Assembly (NCBI RefSeq): GCF_040373385.1
Contig: NZ_JBDXXH010000013.1
Coordinates: 1 to 64,000 of the forward strand
Direction of reading: 5' to 3'
From: Nitratidesulfovibrio sp.
Lineage (GTDB): Bacteria > Desulfobacterota > Desulfovibrionia > Desulfovibrionales > Desulfovibrionaceae
DNA: 64,000 nt
The position numbers and the translations under genes are program-made. Below are positions 7,697 to 16,760 of this stretch, piece by piece. How positions within the stretch are numbered: the stretch's first letter is position 1; each line of letters begins with the position of its first letter. Below the pieces are notes generated by a model. The model was given only the letters and a program-made list of their open reading frames with translations, made no database searches and was not told the origin of the DNA.

Positions 7697-8431
7697 ATGC
7701 CAAGCAGAAACGCCGTGCCGCTATTGGCACTATGCCTCATCGCATTATTTGGAATCCCGGCAATAGCTCACGCCAAGAACGAAAACCACGACAACCAGTT
7801 GAGCAACAAGCAAAAGAGCATCATCCCCATTGCAGCCTTTACCGCAAATGGAGACACCGTAAAACTGAAGTCTGCCCTCGTTCATGGACTGGAAAACGGC
7901 ATGACGATCAACGAGATCAAGGAAGTTATCGTCCAGATGTATGCATACGCGGGATTCCCTCGGAGCCTTACCGGTCTCGACACCTTCCTTGCCGTCCTGG
8001 AAGACCGGAAAGGACGAGGCATCAGGGACGAAATCGGCAAAGACGCCACCCCCTTGCCCGCCGGTGCAAGCATTCGCGACCTCGGCACGGCAGTCCAGAC
8101 CAGGATTGTCGGCAGACCGGTCAGAGGCCCTGTCTACGAGTTCGCCCCCATCATCGATACGTTTTTGAAGGAGCACCTTTTCGGCGACATATTCGGGCGT
8201 GACGTCCTTGACCTCCAAGAAAGGGAACTGGCAACCGTGGCCGCCCTGGCCAGCCTTCCCGCCGAACCCCAGCTGCGCTCCCACCTGAACGTCTGCATGA
8301 ATGTCGGCCTGACCGAACCCCAGATGAGGGCGTTCGTATCCATACTGGATGCAGAGGTCGGCAAGGATGAAGCCGAAAGGTCAGAGAGACTTCTGGATGC
8401 CGTCCTGCAAAGCAGGCAACCATCGAAATAG
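7697..8431 (+). CDS. Exported carboxymuconolactone decarboxylase-family protein
   Basis: 244 residues with a Sec signal peptide (MPSRNAVPLLALCLIALFGI, cleavage likely after AIAHA). Two CMD-like halves follow: IPIAAFTANGDTVKLKSAL..GMTINEIKEVIVQMYAYAGFP and LQERELATVAALASLP..HLNVCMNVGLTEPQMRAFV. The AhpD-type CxxC is absent; one Cys remains in HLNVCMNVG. So a peroxidase role is unlikely and the activity is unclear. RBS AAGGAGG. First gene of the exported-enzyme cassette; the next start is 22 bp downstream of its stop. Periplasmic location is unusual for this fold. Confidence 0.88.
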   Translation: MPSRNAVPLLALCLIALFGIPAIAHAKNENHDNQLSNKQKSIIPIAAFTANGDTVKLKSALVHGLENGMTINEIKEVIVQMYAYAGFPRSLTGLDTFLAVLEDRKGRGIRDEIGKDATPLPAGASIRDLGTAVQTRIVGRPVRGPVYEFAPIIDTFLKEHLFGDIFGRDVLDLQERELATVAALASLPAEPQLRSHLNVCMNVGLTEPQMRAFVSILDAEVGKDEAERSERLLDAVLQSRQPSK

Positions 8432-8453
8432 CAATGCAACACAAGAGGTAGCC

Positions 8454-9509
8454 ATGAAAGAAATGATTCTGACAACCTTGGCCATGCTCTCTGCACTGGC
8501 CTTCGCCAGTGCCGCCAATGCTGCTGAACGGAATGCCTTTGGCCTTGTCTACAGGGGGGCCATTACGGAAAACGCCAAGAACAAGGTGAACATACACCCT
8601 GTAACCTACACCCTGAACGGCCTCAGGATTGCGGCCAACGTCTATACACCCGCCGGATATGACGCCACCCGCAAGTATCCTGCCGTGGTGGTGGCCCACC
8701 CCAATGGCGGCGTCAAGGAACAGGTGGCAGGCCTCTATGCCCAGCGACTGGCGGAAAACGGCTATGTCACCATCGCGGCGGATGCGTCCTACCAGGGAGC
8801 CAGCGAAGGCACGCCCAGAAACATCGACAAGCCCTATTACCGCACGGAAGACATCCACGGCATGGCCGACTACATCAGCAGCTATCCCGGCGTGGATGCC
8901 AATCGCCTTGGCGCGCTGGGGATTTGCGGCGGGGGCGGCTATACGCTGCATGCCGCCAAATCCGACAAGCGATTCAAGGCCGTGGCAACCCTGAGCATGT
9001 TCAACTCCGGCCAGGTGCGGCGCAACGGCTACATGAACACGATGCTTGATTCCGTGCAGCCCCGCCTGAAAGCGGCCTCTGACGCGCGCGCCAGGGAAAT
9101 CGCCACCGGAGAAATCAGCTATTCCGGCAACGTCGACTTTGACGCCCTGACGGACGAAAGCATCAGCAAGATTCCCACCGACCTCTACCGCGAAGGCATG
9201 ATCTACTACGGGCAGACGCACCGGCATCCCAACTCCACCTTCCGCTACACGACAAGCAGCCTTATGGAACTGATGAGCTGGGACGCCACCGACCATCTTG
9301 AACTGATCAATGCCCCGCTGTTGATGATGGCCGGCGAGAAAGCCGACTCGCTGTACATGACCGAAGAGGCATTCCGCAAAGCGGTGGGAACCAGCGACAA
9401 GGAACTCTTCAAGATTCCCGGGGCAACGCATATCCAGACCTACCATGTGCCGGAATATGTCGCCCTTGCCGTCGCCAAGCTCAAGGAATTCTACGGCAGA
9501 AACCTGTAA
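8454..9509 (+). CDS. Exported alpha/beta hydrolase (DLH-like, Cys nucleophile)
   Basis: 351 residues with a signal peptide ending at SAANA. Alpha/beta-hydrolase features: PAVVVAHPNGG, nucleophile elbow GICGGGGY with Cys in place of Ser, acid region LLMMAGEKADS, and catalytic His in GATHIQTY. A Cys nucleophile in G-x-C-x-G recalls dienelactone hydrolase and YcjY-type proteins, suggesting a lactone, thioester or acyl substrate, not identified. RBS AGAGG just before the ATG. Lies between the CMD protein and the cupin, probably one transcript, 22 bp from the first and about 146 bp from the second. Confidence 0.9.
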   Translation: MKEMILTTLAMLSALAFASAANAAERNAFGLVYRGAITENAKNKVNIHPVTYTLNGLRIAANVYTPAGYDATRKYPAVVVAHPNGGVKEQVAGLYAQRLAENGYVTIAADASYQGASEGTPRNIDKPYYRTEDIHGMADYISSYPGVDANRLGALGICGGGGYTLHAAKSDKRFKAVATLSMFNSGQVRRNGYMNTMLDSVQPRLKAASDARAREIATGEISYSGNVDFDALTDESISKIPTDLYREGMIYYGQTHRHPNSTFRYTTSSLMELMSWDATDHLELINAPLLMMAGEKADSLYMTEEAFRKAVGTSDKELFKIPGATHIQTYHVPEYVALAVAKLKEFYGRNL

Positions 9510-9655
9510 CGGCGCCTGCTGACCACAGCACGGTAGTGCCGCACGGAATGCCGCAAGGAGCGCATCGTGTTGCGCAGCGGACAACACCTGCTCCCGCGCA
9601 CAGGTGCGGCACTGCCCAGGCAGACGCAGTGGAGGGAATCCACCATGGAGTTTGC

Positions 9656-10153
9656 ATGAACGTTCTCACAATATCCCTGATTGCACTGTGCCTGCTGATT
9701 CCGGAAATCGCATTCGCCGCACCGGCCCATGCCGAAGAGCAGGCCGCCGGTGGACAAATCGTCATTCCCGGCGGTTCACGCCCTTCGTCCACGGCTCCGA
9801 GCCGAAATTTTACGGGATACGTCCGCGTCGATCCCGTCTTCCAGGCTCAGGCTCCCGCCCGTGCCTATGGTTCCTATGTCACCTTTGAACCGGGAGCGCG
9901 CACGAACTGGCATACCCATCCGCTGGGCCAGACCCTTATCGTGACGTTCGGGACGGGCCTGACACAGGAATGGGGCGGCCCCGTCCAGATTGTCCGGCAG
10001 GGGGACGTGGTGATTTGTCCTCCCGGCGTCAAGCACTGGCATGGCGCTGCCCCTGATGCCGCCATGACGCATCTTGCCATAGGAGAACATGTGGAAGGCA
10101 TGAGTGTAGAATGGATGGAGCAGGTAACTGATGAACAGTACCGAGCCAGATAA
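9656..10153 (+). CDS. Exported cupin-domain protein
   Basis: 165 residues with a signal peptide (MNVLTISLIALCLLIPEIAFA, further processing near PAHA). One cupin domain: motif 1 HTHPLGQTLIV, motif 2 GDVVICPPGVKHWHG, giving a three-His metal site. The HTHPLGQ..PPGVKHWHGA pattern is shared with small cupins related to the bacterial Mn-dependent hydroxynitrile lyases and with cupins linked to CMD proteins. Start ATG 9656 follows GGAG. Third gene of the exported cassette; the enzyme substrate is unknown. Confidence 0.88.
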   Translation: MNVLTISLIALCLLIPEIAFAAPAHAEEQAAGGQIVIPGGSRPSSTAPSRNFTGYVRVDPVFQAQAPARAYGSYVTFEPGARTNWHTHPLGQTLIVTFGTGLTQEWGGPVQIVRQGDVVICPPGVKHWHGAAPDAAMTHLAIGEHVEGMSVEWMEQVTDEQYRAR

Positions 10154-10304
10154 GGGCGGAACCAGCAGCGGAATTTCGACTCTGCCGTCATGCGGGCATG
10201 AATTTGGCGCCAGCGCGGGCACAGATGCGGAAGTCCGGATGGACCATGCCAACCGGTTCCGGGAAAGACAGCCGGGGAAGGATCAAAAGTAAGGAGTATC
10301 TTGC

Positions 10305-11387
10305 ATGAAGCGGAAATCATTCCTTGCGGGACTATTGCTCACGGTGGGACTTTTTGCGACGGCTGACGCCATGGCGGCGGAAAAGGGGACCCAGCCCCCG
10401 CTGCTGATTCAGGAACAGGGCAGCTTTGCCGTGGGCGGCACGGTTGCCCGGAATCCCGGCACATTCGATCCGCGCAAGCCCGCCGATCCCGCAGGCCAGA
10501 CGTTCCACGGCGACCACGCCTACGTGTTTTACCAACAGCCGGTAAATGCGCGCAGATACCCGCTGGTATTCCTGCACGGGGCCGGGCAGTTCTCCAAAAC
10601 CTGGGAAAGCACCCCGGACGGGCGTGAAGGGTTCCAGAACATCTTCCTGCGGCGGGGCTTCAGCACCTACCTCGTTGACCAGCCGCGGCGCGGCAATGCG
10701 GGCCGCAGCATGGTGGAACAGAAGGTAACCCCCACGCCGGACGAACAGATGTGGTTCACCCAGTTCCGGGTGGGCGTATGGCCGGACTACTTCCCCGGCA
10801 GCCAGTTCCCCAAGGGCAAGGACACACTGGATCAGTACTTCCGGCAAATGACGCCGAATACCGGCCCGTTCGATGCCGGGGTAATTTCGGACTCCCTGTC
10901 CGCGTTGTTCGCGAAAATCGGCGACGGCATCCTGGTCACCCATTCGCAGGGTGGCGGTCCGGGTTGGATGACGGCCATGAAAAGCCCGAATGTACGCGCT
11001 GTCGTGGCGTACGAGCCCGGCAGCAACTTCACCTTCCCCGAAGGAGAGGTTCCCGCGCCCATTGAAAACAGGTTCGCCACCCTGAGCGCCCTCGGCGTTC
11101 CCATGGCAGACTTCAAGAAGCTGACGCGGCTGCCGATCATCATCTATTACGGCGATAACATCCCCAATGATCCCAGCGACGTTCCAGCCCAGGATTACTG
11201 GCGGGCCTGCCTTGCCATGGCCAGGAAATGGGCGGAAGCCGTGAACCGGCATGGCGGCGATGCGACCGTTCTCCACCTGCCCGAGGCGGGACTGAACGGC
11301 AATACCCACTTCCCCTTTTCGGATCTGAACAACGCGAAGGTGGCAGACCTGCTGTCTCGGTGGATGAAAGAGAAGGGGCTGGATTGA
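10305..11387 (+). CDS. Exported alpha/beta hydrolase (Ser nucleophile)
   Basis: 360 residues. Signal peptide MKRKSFLAGLLLTVGLFATA, cleavage near DAMAA. Motifs: oxyanion region VFLHGAGQFSKTWE, nucleophile elbow VTHSQGG, and probable catalytic His in NTHFPFSD. Related to secreted esterase/lipase-like alpha/beta-fold proteins that occur beside CMD and cupin genes. RBS AAGGAG. Last gene of the cassette; it converges on the minus-strand papain-like gene at 11538. Substrate unknown. Confidence 0.9.
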   Translation: MKRKSFLAGLLLTVGLFATADAMAAEKGTQPPLLIQEQGSFAVGGTVARNPGTFDPRKPADPAGQTFHGDHAYVFYQQPVNARRYPLVFLHGAGQFSKTWESTPDGREGFQNIFLRRGFSTYLVDQPRRGNAGRSMVEQKVTPTPDEQMWFTQFRVGVWPDYFPGSQFPKGKDTLDQYFRQMTPNTGPFDAGVISDSLSALFAKIGDGILVTHSQGGGPGWMTAMKSPNVRAVVAYEPGSNFTFPEGEVPAPIENRFATLSALGVPMADFKKLTRLPIIIYYGDNIPNDPSDVPAQDYWRACLAMARKWAEAVNRHGGDATVLHLPEAGLNGNTHFPFSDLNNAKVADLLSRWMKEKGLD

Positions 11388-11537
11388 CAGGCTCCGGGCT
11401 GTTTCCGCATGCCGGTCCCTGCCCTCCGACGCGGAAACAGCTCCCCCCACGGAAAACATGCTCATGCCGCATTACATCTGAACTGCGGACAAGGGCCGAC
11501 GAAGCCCGCGAAGAAAGGGGCTATCCGGAAACAGCGG

Positions 11538-12311
11538 TCAGACGGAAACGTCGATCAGGTACAGGCAGCGCGGCTCCACCAGCAGCAGCTTGTCGTCGGA
11601 AAGATGCTCCGGCGCGGTGACGAAGCCGCCCCTTTCGATGACGTGAATGGCGTTGGCTTCGCGGCTGGAGTCATGCAGGAACAGGGTATCGCCCAGCAGC
11701 CGCCCGGCTGCCGTCCAGTGCGAAATCACCGGGTCGCCCCGGAAGGGCAGATAGCGGTGAAAGCGCAGCACGGCTGCCCGTTCCGGGCCGTCGGCAAGCC
11801 ATCCGGCCAAGTGTTCCCATACCGCGCGGGGCGTGGGCTGGGGGGACGCATCCGGACCACGCCCACCCCGCGCTGCTCCCGACGCATCCGGACCCACCCG
11901 ACCCGTCACGCGCAGGGCCGGGCTGGTGGCAAAGGGGCGCTCCACGCGCAGCGGAACCACGTCGCGGCTGGCGCGTTCCAGCACCGCCCGCACCAGCGCG
12001 TCATGATCGGTGGCGTTGTACAGCACGGCGCGAAAGGATTCCGCATCGCGGGCAAGGTCCAGCAGCACCTCGTTGAACAGCCGCCGCGCCTGCCCGATGC
12101 CCAGTTGCCGGACGGAACACAGGGCGTTGACCACCGCGTACACGGCGCAAAGCACGTCCAGTTGCCCCTGATGGAACGGCTGGAACGATTGGCCTGCTCG
12201 GGGTGAAGGGGACGAGGGCGATTGTTCCCGCACGGTGGCGGACCTGTCCGCCGCTCCGTGCGTTGCTCCGGGCGCTGCTCCGGGCGTGTCGTGGGAATTG
12301 GGCGCGACCAT
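11538..12311 (-). CDS. Putative papain-like (C39-type) cysteine protease domain protein
   Basis: 257 residues. After a 40-residue disordered start there is GQLDVLCAVYAVVNAL: a Gln, then Cys55 four residues on, then an Asn-Ala-Leu, as in papain-fold and C39 peptidases. Later ISHWTAAG supplies a candidate catalytic His and LFLHDSS a candidate acid. I cannot name the family more closely. Start ATG 12311 is preceded by GGGAG; the frame remains open upstream without conserved sequence. It is not next to an ABC exporter, so a bacteriocin-leader protease role is not supported. Function unknown; catalytic competence is inference. Confidence 0.7.
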   Translation of the reverse strand: MVAPNSHDTPGAAPGATHGAADRSATVREQSPSSPSPRAGQSFQPFHQGQLDVLCAVYAVVNALCSVRQLGIGQARRLFNEVLLDLARDAESFRAVLYNATDHDALVRAVLERASRDVVPLRVERPFATSPALRVTGRVGPDASGAARGGRGPDASPQPTPRAVWEHLAGWLADGPERAAVLRFHRYLPFRGDPVISHWTAAGRLLGDTLFLHDSSREANAIHVIERGGFVTAPEHLSDDKLLLVEPRCLYLIDVSV

Positions 12312-12690
12312 GCGGCTCCCGTGGGCATTGACGTTCGGACCACGTGGCGGCGTGCCGGGTGGACAGACCCTGCTCTTGCCCGCAGCCACCGCCCCCGTCA
12401 AGTGATGGCGGGGAATGGGGTGGCCGTGGAGGTACGGGGCAGGCACAGGGCAGGCACGGACCGCGCATGTCCGCACAGATCATCTGACACTCCGGCCAAA
12501 CCGGGGGCCTCACGCCATGCCGGTACGGGTTTTGCTGATTCGCACCCCACTCGGACAAACCTGCCGGGCGCCCGGTGCGCCCCCTGGCCTCGACCCGCTT
12601 CGCGCCGTCCATATCGGTCGCCGTTTTCGCTGGACATCGTGGCGGGCTGCGTGTATACCCGCCTACACAACAATATTCGGATAACTTGAT
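12312..12690. other. Intergenic region with panC promoter
   Basis: Divergent spacer between the papain-like gene and panC. Apart from the panC promoter (12631-12659) nothing is recognised; short GGCAGGCACGGAC-type repeats occur near 12440. Confidence 0.5.
12631..12659 (+). promoter_or_regulatory. Sigma-70-type promoter of panC
   Basis: TGGACA (12631-12636), 17-base spacer, TATACC (12654-12659). It predicts a leader of about 25 bases for panC, which has no strong Shine-Dalgarno before its ATG. Confidence 0.55.
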
Positions 12691-13542
12691 ATGCAGATAC
12701 TCACCGATCCCCGTACGTTGCAACAGACCTGCCTGCGCTGGCGGGCCGACGGCAAGCACACCGTGCTGGTGCCCACCATGGGCTATTACCACGCCGGGCA
12801 CGAAAGCCTGATGTCCTACGCCCGTTCCCTGGGCGACAAGGTGGTGGTCAGCCTGTTCGTGAACCCCACCCAGTTCGGCCCCGGCGAAGACCTGGCCGCC
12901 TATCCGCGCGACCTTGAACGCGATGCCGCCCTGGCCGAGGCCAACGGCGCGGACATCCTGTTCACCCCGCAGCCCGCCGACATGTTTCCTGCGGGCCATG
13001 CCACGTGGATAGAGGTGCCCTCGCTGGCGGGCACGCTGTGCGGCATCACGCGCCCCACCCATTTCCGGGGGGTGTGCACCGTGGTCATGAAGCTGTTCCA
13101 ACTGGCCATGCCGCGCACCGCCGTGTTCGGCCAGAAGGACTGGCAGCAACTGGCCATCATCCGCCGCATGGCGCGCGACCTGAACGTGCCCGTGGACGTG
13201 GTGGGCCGCCCCATCGTGCGCGAGGCGGACGGACTGGCCATGAGTTCGCGCAACATCTACCTTTCGACCGAAGAACGTGCCCAGGCCCCCAACATCCACC
13301 ACGGCCTGGCCCTTGGCCGGGCGCTGGTGCAGGGGGGCGAGCGAGACGCCGCCGCAGTGGCCGAGGCCATGCGCCGCTACTGGCGCGAGAACCTGCCCCT
13401 GGCGCAGGAAGACTACATTTCCATCGTGCATCCGGAAACGCTGGAGCCGCTTGCGCGCATCACCGACGCGGCCCTGTGCGCCGTTGCCTTTCGCCTGGGC
13501 AAGGCCCGGCTTATCGACAACATGCTGCTGGCGGGCGAATAG
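12691..13542 (+). CDS. panC: Pantothenate synthetase
   Basis: 283 residues. ATP-dependent condensation of pantoate with beta-alanine, last step of pantothenate synthesis. Motifs: VPTMGYYHAGHESL (the HxGH nucleotide site), VVSLFVNPTQFGPGED, FGQKDWQQL, and the KMSKS-like MSSRNIYLS. The family usually has PTMGALH; here Tyr-Tyr replaces Ala-Leu. Start ATG 12691 has only a weak ribosome site. Followed after 142 bp by metK. Confidence 0.97.
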   Translation: MQILTDPRTLQQTCLRWRADGKHTVLVPTMGYYHAGHESLMSYARSLGDKVVVSLFVNPTQFGPGEDLAAYPRDLERDAALAEANGADILFTPQPADMFPAGHATWIEVPSLAGTLCGITRPTHFRGVCTVVMKLFQLAMPRTAVFGQKDWQQLAIIRRMARDLNVPVDVVGRPIVREADGLAMSSRNIYLSTEERAQAPNIHHGLALGRALVQGGERDAAAVAEAMRRYWRENLPLAQEDYISIVHPETLEPLARITDAALCAVAFRLGKARLIDNMLLAGE

Positions 13543-13684
13543 CCCCGGCATCTCCGGAACCACCGGAACTGAAAACCGCAACCCCACGCTAAGAAACGCG
13601 CCCGAAGCCCGCAGCGCCCCGCAACCGCAACGCCGGGGGGCCAGGCCACAGCCGGGGCCACGCGCGCATCATCAGGAGGACCGC

Positions 13685-14854
13685 ATGATTCCCGGAAAAG
13701 GCCGCTACTTCTTCACGTCCGAATCCGTCACCGAAGGCCACCCCGACAAGGTTGCCGACCAGATTTCCGATGCCGTGCTTGACGTGCTGCTGGCGCAGGA
13801 CCCCATGTCCCGCGTGGCCTGCGAAACGCTGGTGACCACCGGCATGGCCTTCATCGCGGGCGAAATCCGCACCAAGGGCTTTGCCGACCTGCCCGAGGTG
13901 GTGCGCTCGACCATCCGGAACATCGGCTACAACAGCTCGGAAATGGGCTTCGACTGGAAGACCTGCGCGGTCATTTCCTCCATCGACAAGCAGTCGGGCG
14001 ACATCGCCCAGGGCGTGGACCGGGGCAACCCCGAAGACCAGGGCGCGGGCGACCAGGGCATGATGTTCGGCTTTGCCTGCGATGAAACCGCCACCCTGAT
14101 GCCCGCCCCCATCTACTGGGCGCACCAGCTTTCGCAGCGCCTGACCAAGGTGCGCAAGGACGGCATCCTCGACTTCCTGCGGCCCGACGGCAAGACCCAG
14201 GTTTCGTTCGAATACGTGGACGGCAAGCCCATGCACATCAACAATGTGGTGGTCTCGTCGCAGCATGCCGACAACGTGTCCAACACCACCATCCGCGAAG
14301 GCATCATCGAGGAAGTGATCAAGAAGACGCTGCCCGAAGGCCTGATGGCCGACGACTGCGAAATCTTCATCAACACCACTGGCCGGTTCGTGGTCGGCGG
14401 CCCCATGGGCGACTGCGGCCTGACCGGCCGCAAGATCATCCAGGACACCTACGGCGGCGCAGGCCACCACGGCGGCGGCGCATTCTCGGGCAAGGACGCC
14501 TCCAAGGTGGACCGTTCCGGCGCCTACATGGGCCGCTACATCGCCAAGAACGTGGTCAAGGCCGGCCTTGCCCCCAAGTGCGAAGTGCAGATCGCCTACT
14601 GCATCGGCGTGGCCGAGCCTGTTTCGGTGCTGGTTTCCTCGCTGGGCAGCAGCGAACTGTCGGACGAAGTGCTGACCCGCGCCGTGCGCGAGGTGTTCGA
14701 CCTGCGCCCGTACCACATCATCAAGCGTCTTGACCTGAACCGCCCCATCTACGGCAAGACCACCTGCTACGGCCACTTCGGCCGCGAACTGCCCGAGTTC
14801 ACCTGGGAGCAGTGCGACGCCGTGGCCGACCTGCGTACCGCCGCCAAGGTGTAG
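13685..14854 (+). CDS. metK: S-adenosylmethionine synthetase
   Basis: 389 residues. Makes SAM from methionine and ATP; cytoplasmic homotetramer. Motifs: FTSESVTEGHPDKVADQISD (ATP and metal site), GAGDQGMMFGFACDET, and the P-loop-like GGGAFSGKDASKVDRSGAY. Strong AGGAGG before ATG 13685. I saw no SAM or SAH riboswitch in the 142-base leader. Terminator at 14884-14912. In this organism SAM also supplies AhbC, AhbD and siroheme synthesis. Confidence 0.98.
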   Translation: MIPGKGRYFFTSESVTEGHPDKVADQISDAVLDVLLAQDPMSRVACETLVTTGMAFIAGEIRTKGFADLPEVVRSTIRNIGYNSSEMGFDWKTCAVISSIDKQSGDIAQGVDRGNPEDQGAGDQGMMFGFACDETATLMPAPIYWAHQLSQRLTKVRKDGILDFLRPDGKTQVSFEYVDGKPMHINNVVVSSQHADNVSNTTIREGIIEEVIKKTLPEGLMADDCEIFINTTGRFVVGGPMGDCGLTGRKIIQDTYGGAGHHGGGAFSGKDASKVDRSGAYMGRYIAKNVVKAGLAPKCEVQIAYCIGVAEPVSVLVSSLGSSELSDEVLTRAVREVFDLRPYHIIKRLDLNRPIYGKTTCYGHFGRELPEFTWEQCDAVADLRTAAKV

Positions 14855-14883
14855 CGCGCGGCATCAGCCAGCCAGAAAAGACA

Positions 14884-14912
14884 GGGCGGGGAGCATGCTC
14901 CCCGCCCTTTTT
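14884..14912 (+). terminator. Rho-independent terminator of metK
   Basis: Near-perfect palindrome GGGCGGGGAGCATGCTCCCC plus GCCC followed by five T, 30 bp after the metK stop. Confidence 0.9.
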
Positions 14913-14965
14913 GCGTGCAATGGTATTCGCCCTTGCGCCAGTGCCCCTGCGCGAGAAATAGGGGC

Positions 14966-15023
14966 TATCCCGCCACCATCCCGCGCTATCCGGCCACTAT
15001 CCGGCCACTAGCCCGCCACTATC
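14966..15023. repeat. Short direct repeats (CCACTATCCGGC-type)
   Basis: About five imperfect 11-13 bp units, CTATCCCGCCAC / CTATCCGGCCAC / CTAGCCCGCCAC, running into the end of the PilZ gene on the other strand. Confidence 0.65.
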
Positions 15024-15351
15024 CCGCCAGATCGGCCAGGTCCGCCTGCAAGCCCGACACCGAGGCGTCCAGGTCCACGTCAAAGCTGGCCCCGAACTCG
15101 CTGCCGTTGACCCAGGCCACCGTGTAGGCCACGTCGCTCAGGTAGGCCAACTGAAAATTCTCGCCCCGCACCAACGTGCCCCGCAAGCCCTGCGCGGGCA
15201 TGGGGTTGCCGTCGGCCAGCAGCATGCGCGAGCCGCCGGGGCTGATGTCGATGATCTGGGCGATGCGGTCCGTACCGTCCATGTGCACTCGGCACGACTG
15301 GTTCAAGCCGTAGGCTTTCAGAAAAATGCGCGCGTGGCGCCTGCGTTCCAT
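15019..15351 (-). CDS. PilZ-domain protein
   Basis: 110 residues, a single PilZ domain. The c-di-GMP signature is present: the N-terminal Arg-rich ERRRHAR and the IDISPGG turn (D/N-x-S-x-x-G). Such proteins bind cyclic di-GMP and tune motility or exopolysaccharide. Start ATG 15351 with GGGGGA upstream; an earlier in-frame ATG adds 15 residues with no domain. Located beside cheV on the same strand, 168 bp downstream of its stop, so a motility role is plausible. Confidence 0.88.
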   Translation of the reverse strand: MERRRHARIFLKAYGLNQSCRVHMDGTDRIAQIIDISPGGSRMLLADGNPMPAQGLRGTLVRGENFQLAYLSDVAYTVAWVNGSEFGASFDVDLDASVSGLQADLADLAG

Positions 15352-15518
15352 GGTGTTTCCCCCTTTTTCGCCCTGCCGTGGCGCAACCGCCCGCATGCGC
15401 GCCAGCCCATCTGGCGCATCAATGCCTGAAACGGCGGCAACGCTACCACGCCCACGAAAGGATGGGAACGCCGTTAGTCGCTGCGCCCGTCATCCCCGCC
15501 CAGGCGCACCCGTCGAGC

Positions 15519-16490
15519 CTACGCCGCGCTGGCCCCCTGGCGGAACCGCTCGATCAGCCCGCGCACCCGCCCGGTAAGGCCGGGCAGGTCGGGCTTGGAT
15601 ATCTGGTCGTCGGCACCCACGGCGGTGCCCTTGTGGCGCAAGGCGTCGGTGATCAGCGAGGAGAACAGCACCACCGGCAGCTTTTGCAGCACCTGGTCTT
15701 CCTTGATGCGCCGGGTCAGGTTATGTCCGTCCATCTCGGGCATCTCGATGTCCGACACCACAAGGTCCACGTAGTCGTAGATGTGCTTGCGCTCTTCTTC
15801 GGCGCGCTTGCGCCAGCCGCACAGCACGTCCCACGCCTCTCGCCCGCTGCTGGTGCGGGTAACGCGAAAGCCCGCCTTCTCCAGGGTGCTGCCGATCATG
15901 TTGCGGATGGCCGAGGAATCGTCGGCGATGAGCACGTGCCAGTCTTCGGACAGGGTCATCGTCGGTTCCGCAACGTGCAGCGTCGCGCCTATGTCCGCCC
16001 GGGGATTCATGGAGGCCACGATCTTCTCCATGTCCAGCAGGAACACGATGCGGTCCTCGAAGCGCACCACCCCGATGACCGACTGGCCGCTGTAGGCCTG
16101 CATGTGCGAGTCGGGGGCCTCCACCTGGCTCCAGCTCAGGCGGTGGATGCGCGTGACCCCGGAGACCAGGAACGCGGTGACCATGCCGCTGAACTCGGAC
16201 ACGATGACCTTCAGCGTATCGCTGGCCACCACCTGCTTGTTTAGCCACCCCCCCAGGTCCACCAGGGGCAGCACCCTGCCGCGCAGGTTGAAGGTGCCCA
16301 GCGCCGCCGGATGGTGCTTGCTGGGCACGCCGGTGACCGTGGGCCGCCGGATGATCTCCAGCACCTTGGCCACGTTCATGCCGTAATAGCCACGGTACAC
16401 CCCACCGCCGGGCAAGGTTTCCTCGATGTAGAATTCGATGATTTCGAGCTCGTTGGTGCCCGATTCGAGCAGGATGTTGGTCTGGCTCAT
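15519..16490 (-). CDS. cheV: Chemotaxis protein CheV
   Basis: 323 residues: CheW-like domain (about 15-165; YYGMNVAKVLEI, FNLRGRVLPLVDL) joined to a response-regulator receiver domain (about 180-305) with IADDSSAIR acidic pair, phospho-acceptor in VVSDIEMPEMDG, and the conserved Lys in ISKPD. It couples receptors to CheA and is itself phosphorylated, adapting signalling. Start ATG 16490 follows AGGGGGG. Same strand as the PilZ gene downstream. No other che genes are in the window. Confidence 0.95.
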   Translation of the reverse strand: MSQTNILLESGTNELEIIEFYIEETLPGGGVYRGYYGMNVAKVLEIIRRPTVTGVPSKHHPAALGTFNLRGRVLPLVDLGGWLNKQVVASDTLKVIVSEFSGMVTAFLVSGVTRIHRLSWSQVEAPDSHMQAYSGQSVIGVVRFEDRIVFLLDMEKIVASMNPRADIGATLHVAEPTMTLSEDWHVLIADDSSAIRNMIGSTLEKAGFRVTRTSSGREAWDVLCGWRKRAEEERKHIYDYVDLVVSDIEMPEMDGHNLTRRIKEDQVLQKLPVVLFSSLITDALRHKGTAVGADDQISKPDLPGLTGRVRGLIERFRQGASAA

Positions 16491-16760
16491 GTGCCCCCCT
16501 GAAAGGTCGTGACGTGCACCCCAGTATGCCACACGTGGCACCGTGGGCAATTGTTTTTCCGGGTCGGGCGCAACAATATAGCCCCGCCGCCGCCTGCGTG
16601 GCGAAAAGGATGCGGGAAGCCGGATGCAGGGAAGGATGCCGACGTGAAATGGCCGGTCAGCACCGGGGGGGGGCATGCGACCGCACGGTGCAGGTGCGGC
16701 CAGATGGCGACAGGTGGGGACAGGTGGGACCAGATGCGAAAGGACGCGGGAAGCGGAGAC

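Noticed and set aside
13543..13684. SAM riboswitch before metK
   Set aside because: None of the conserved SAM-I, SAM-II or SAH element sequences was seen in this 142-base leader.
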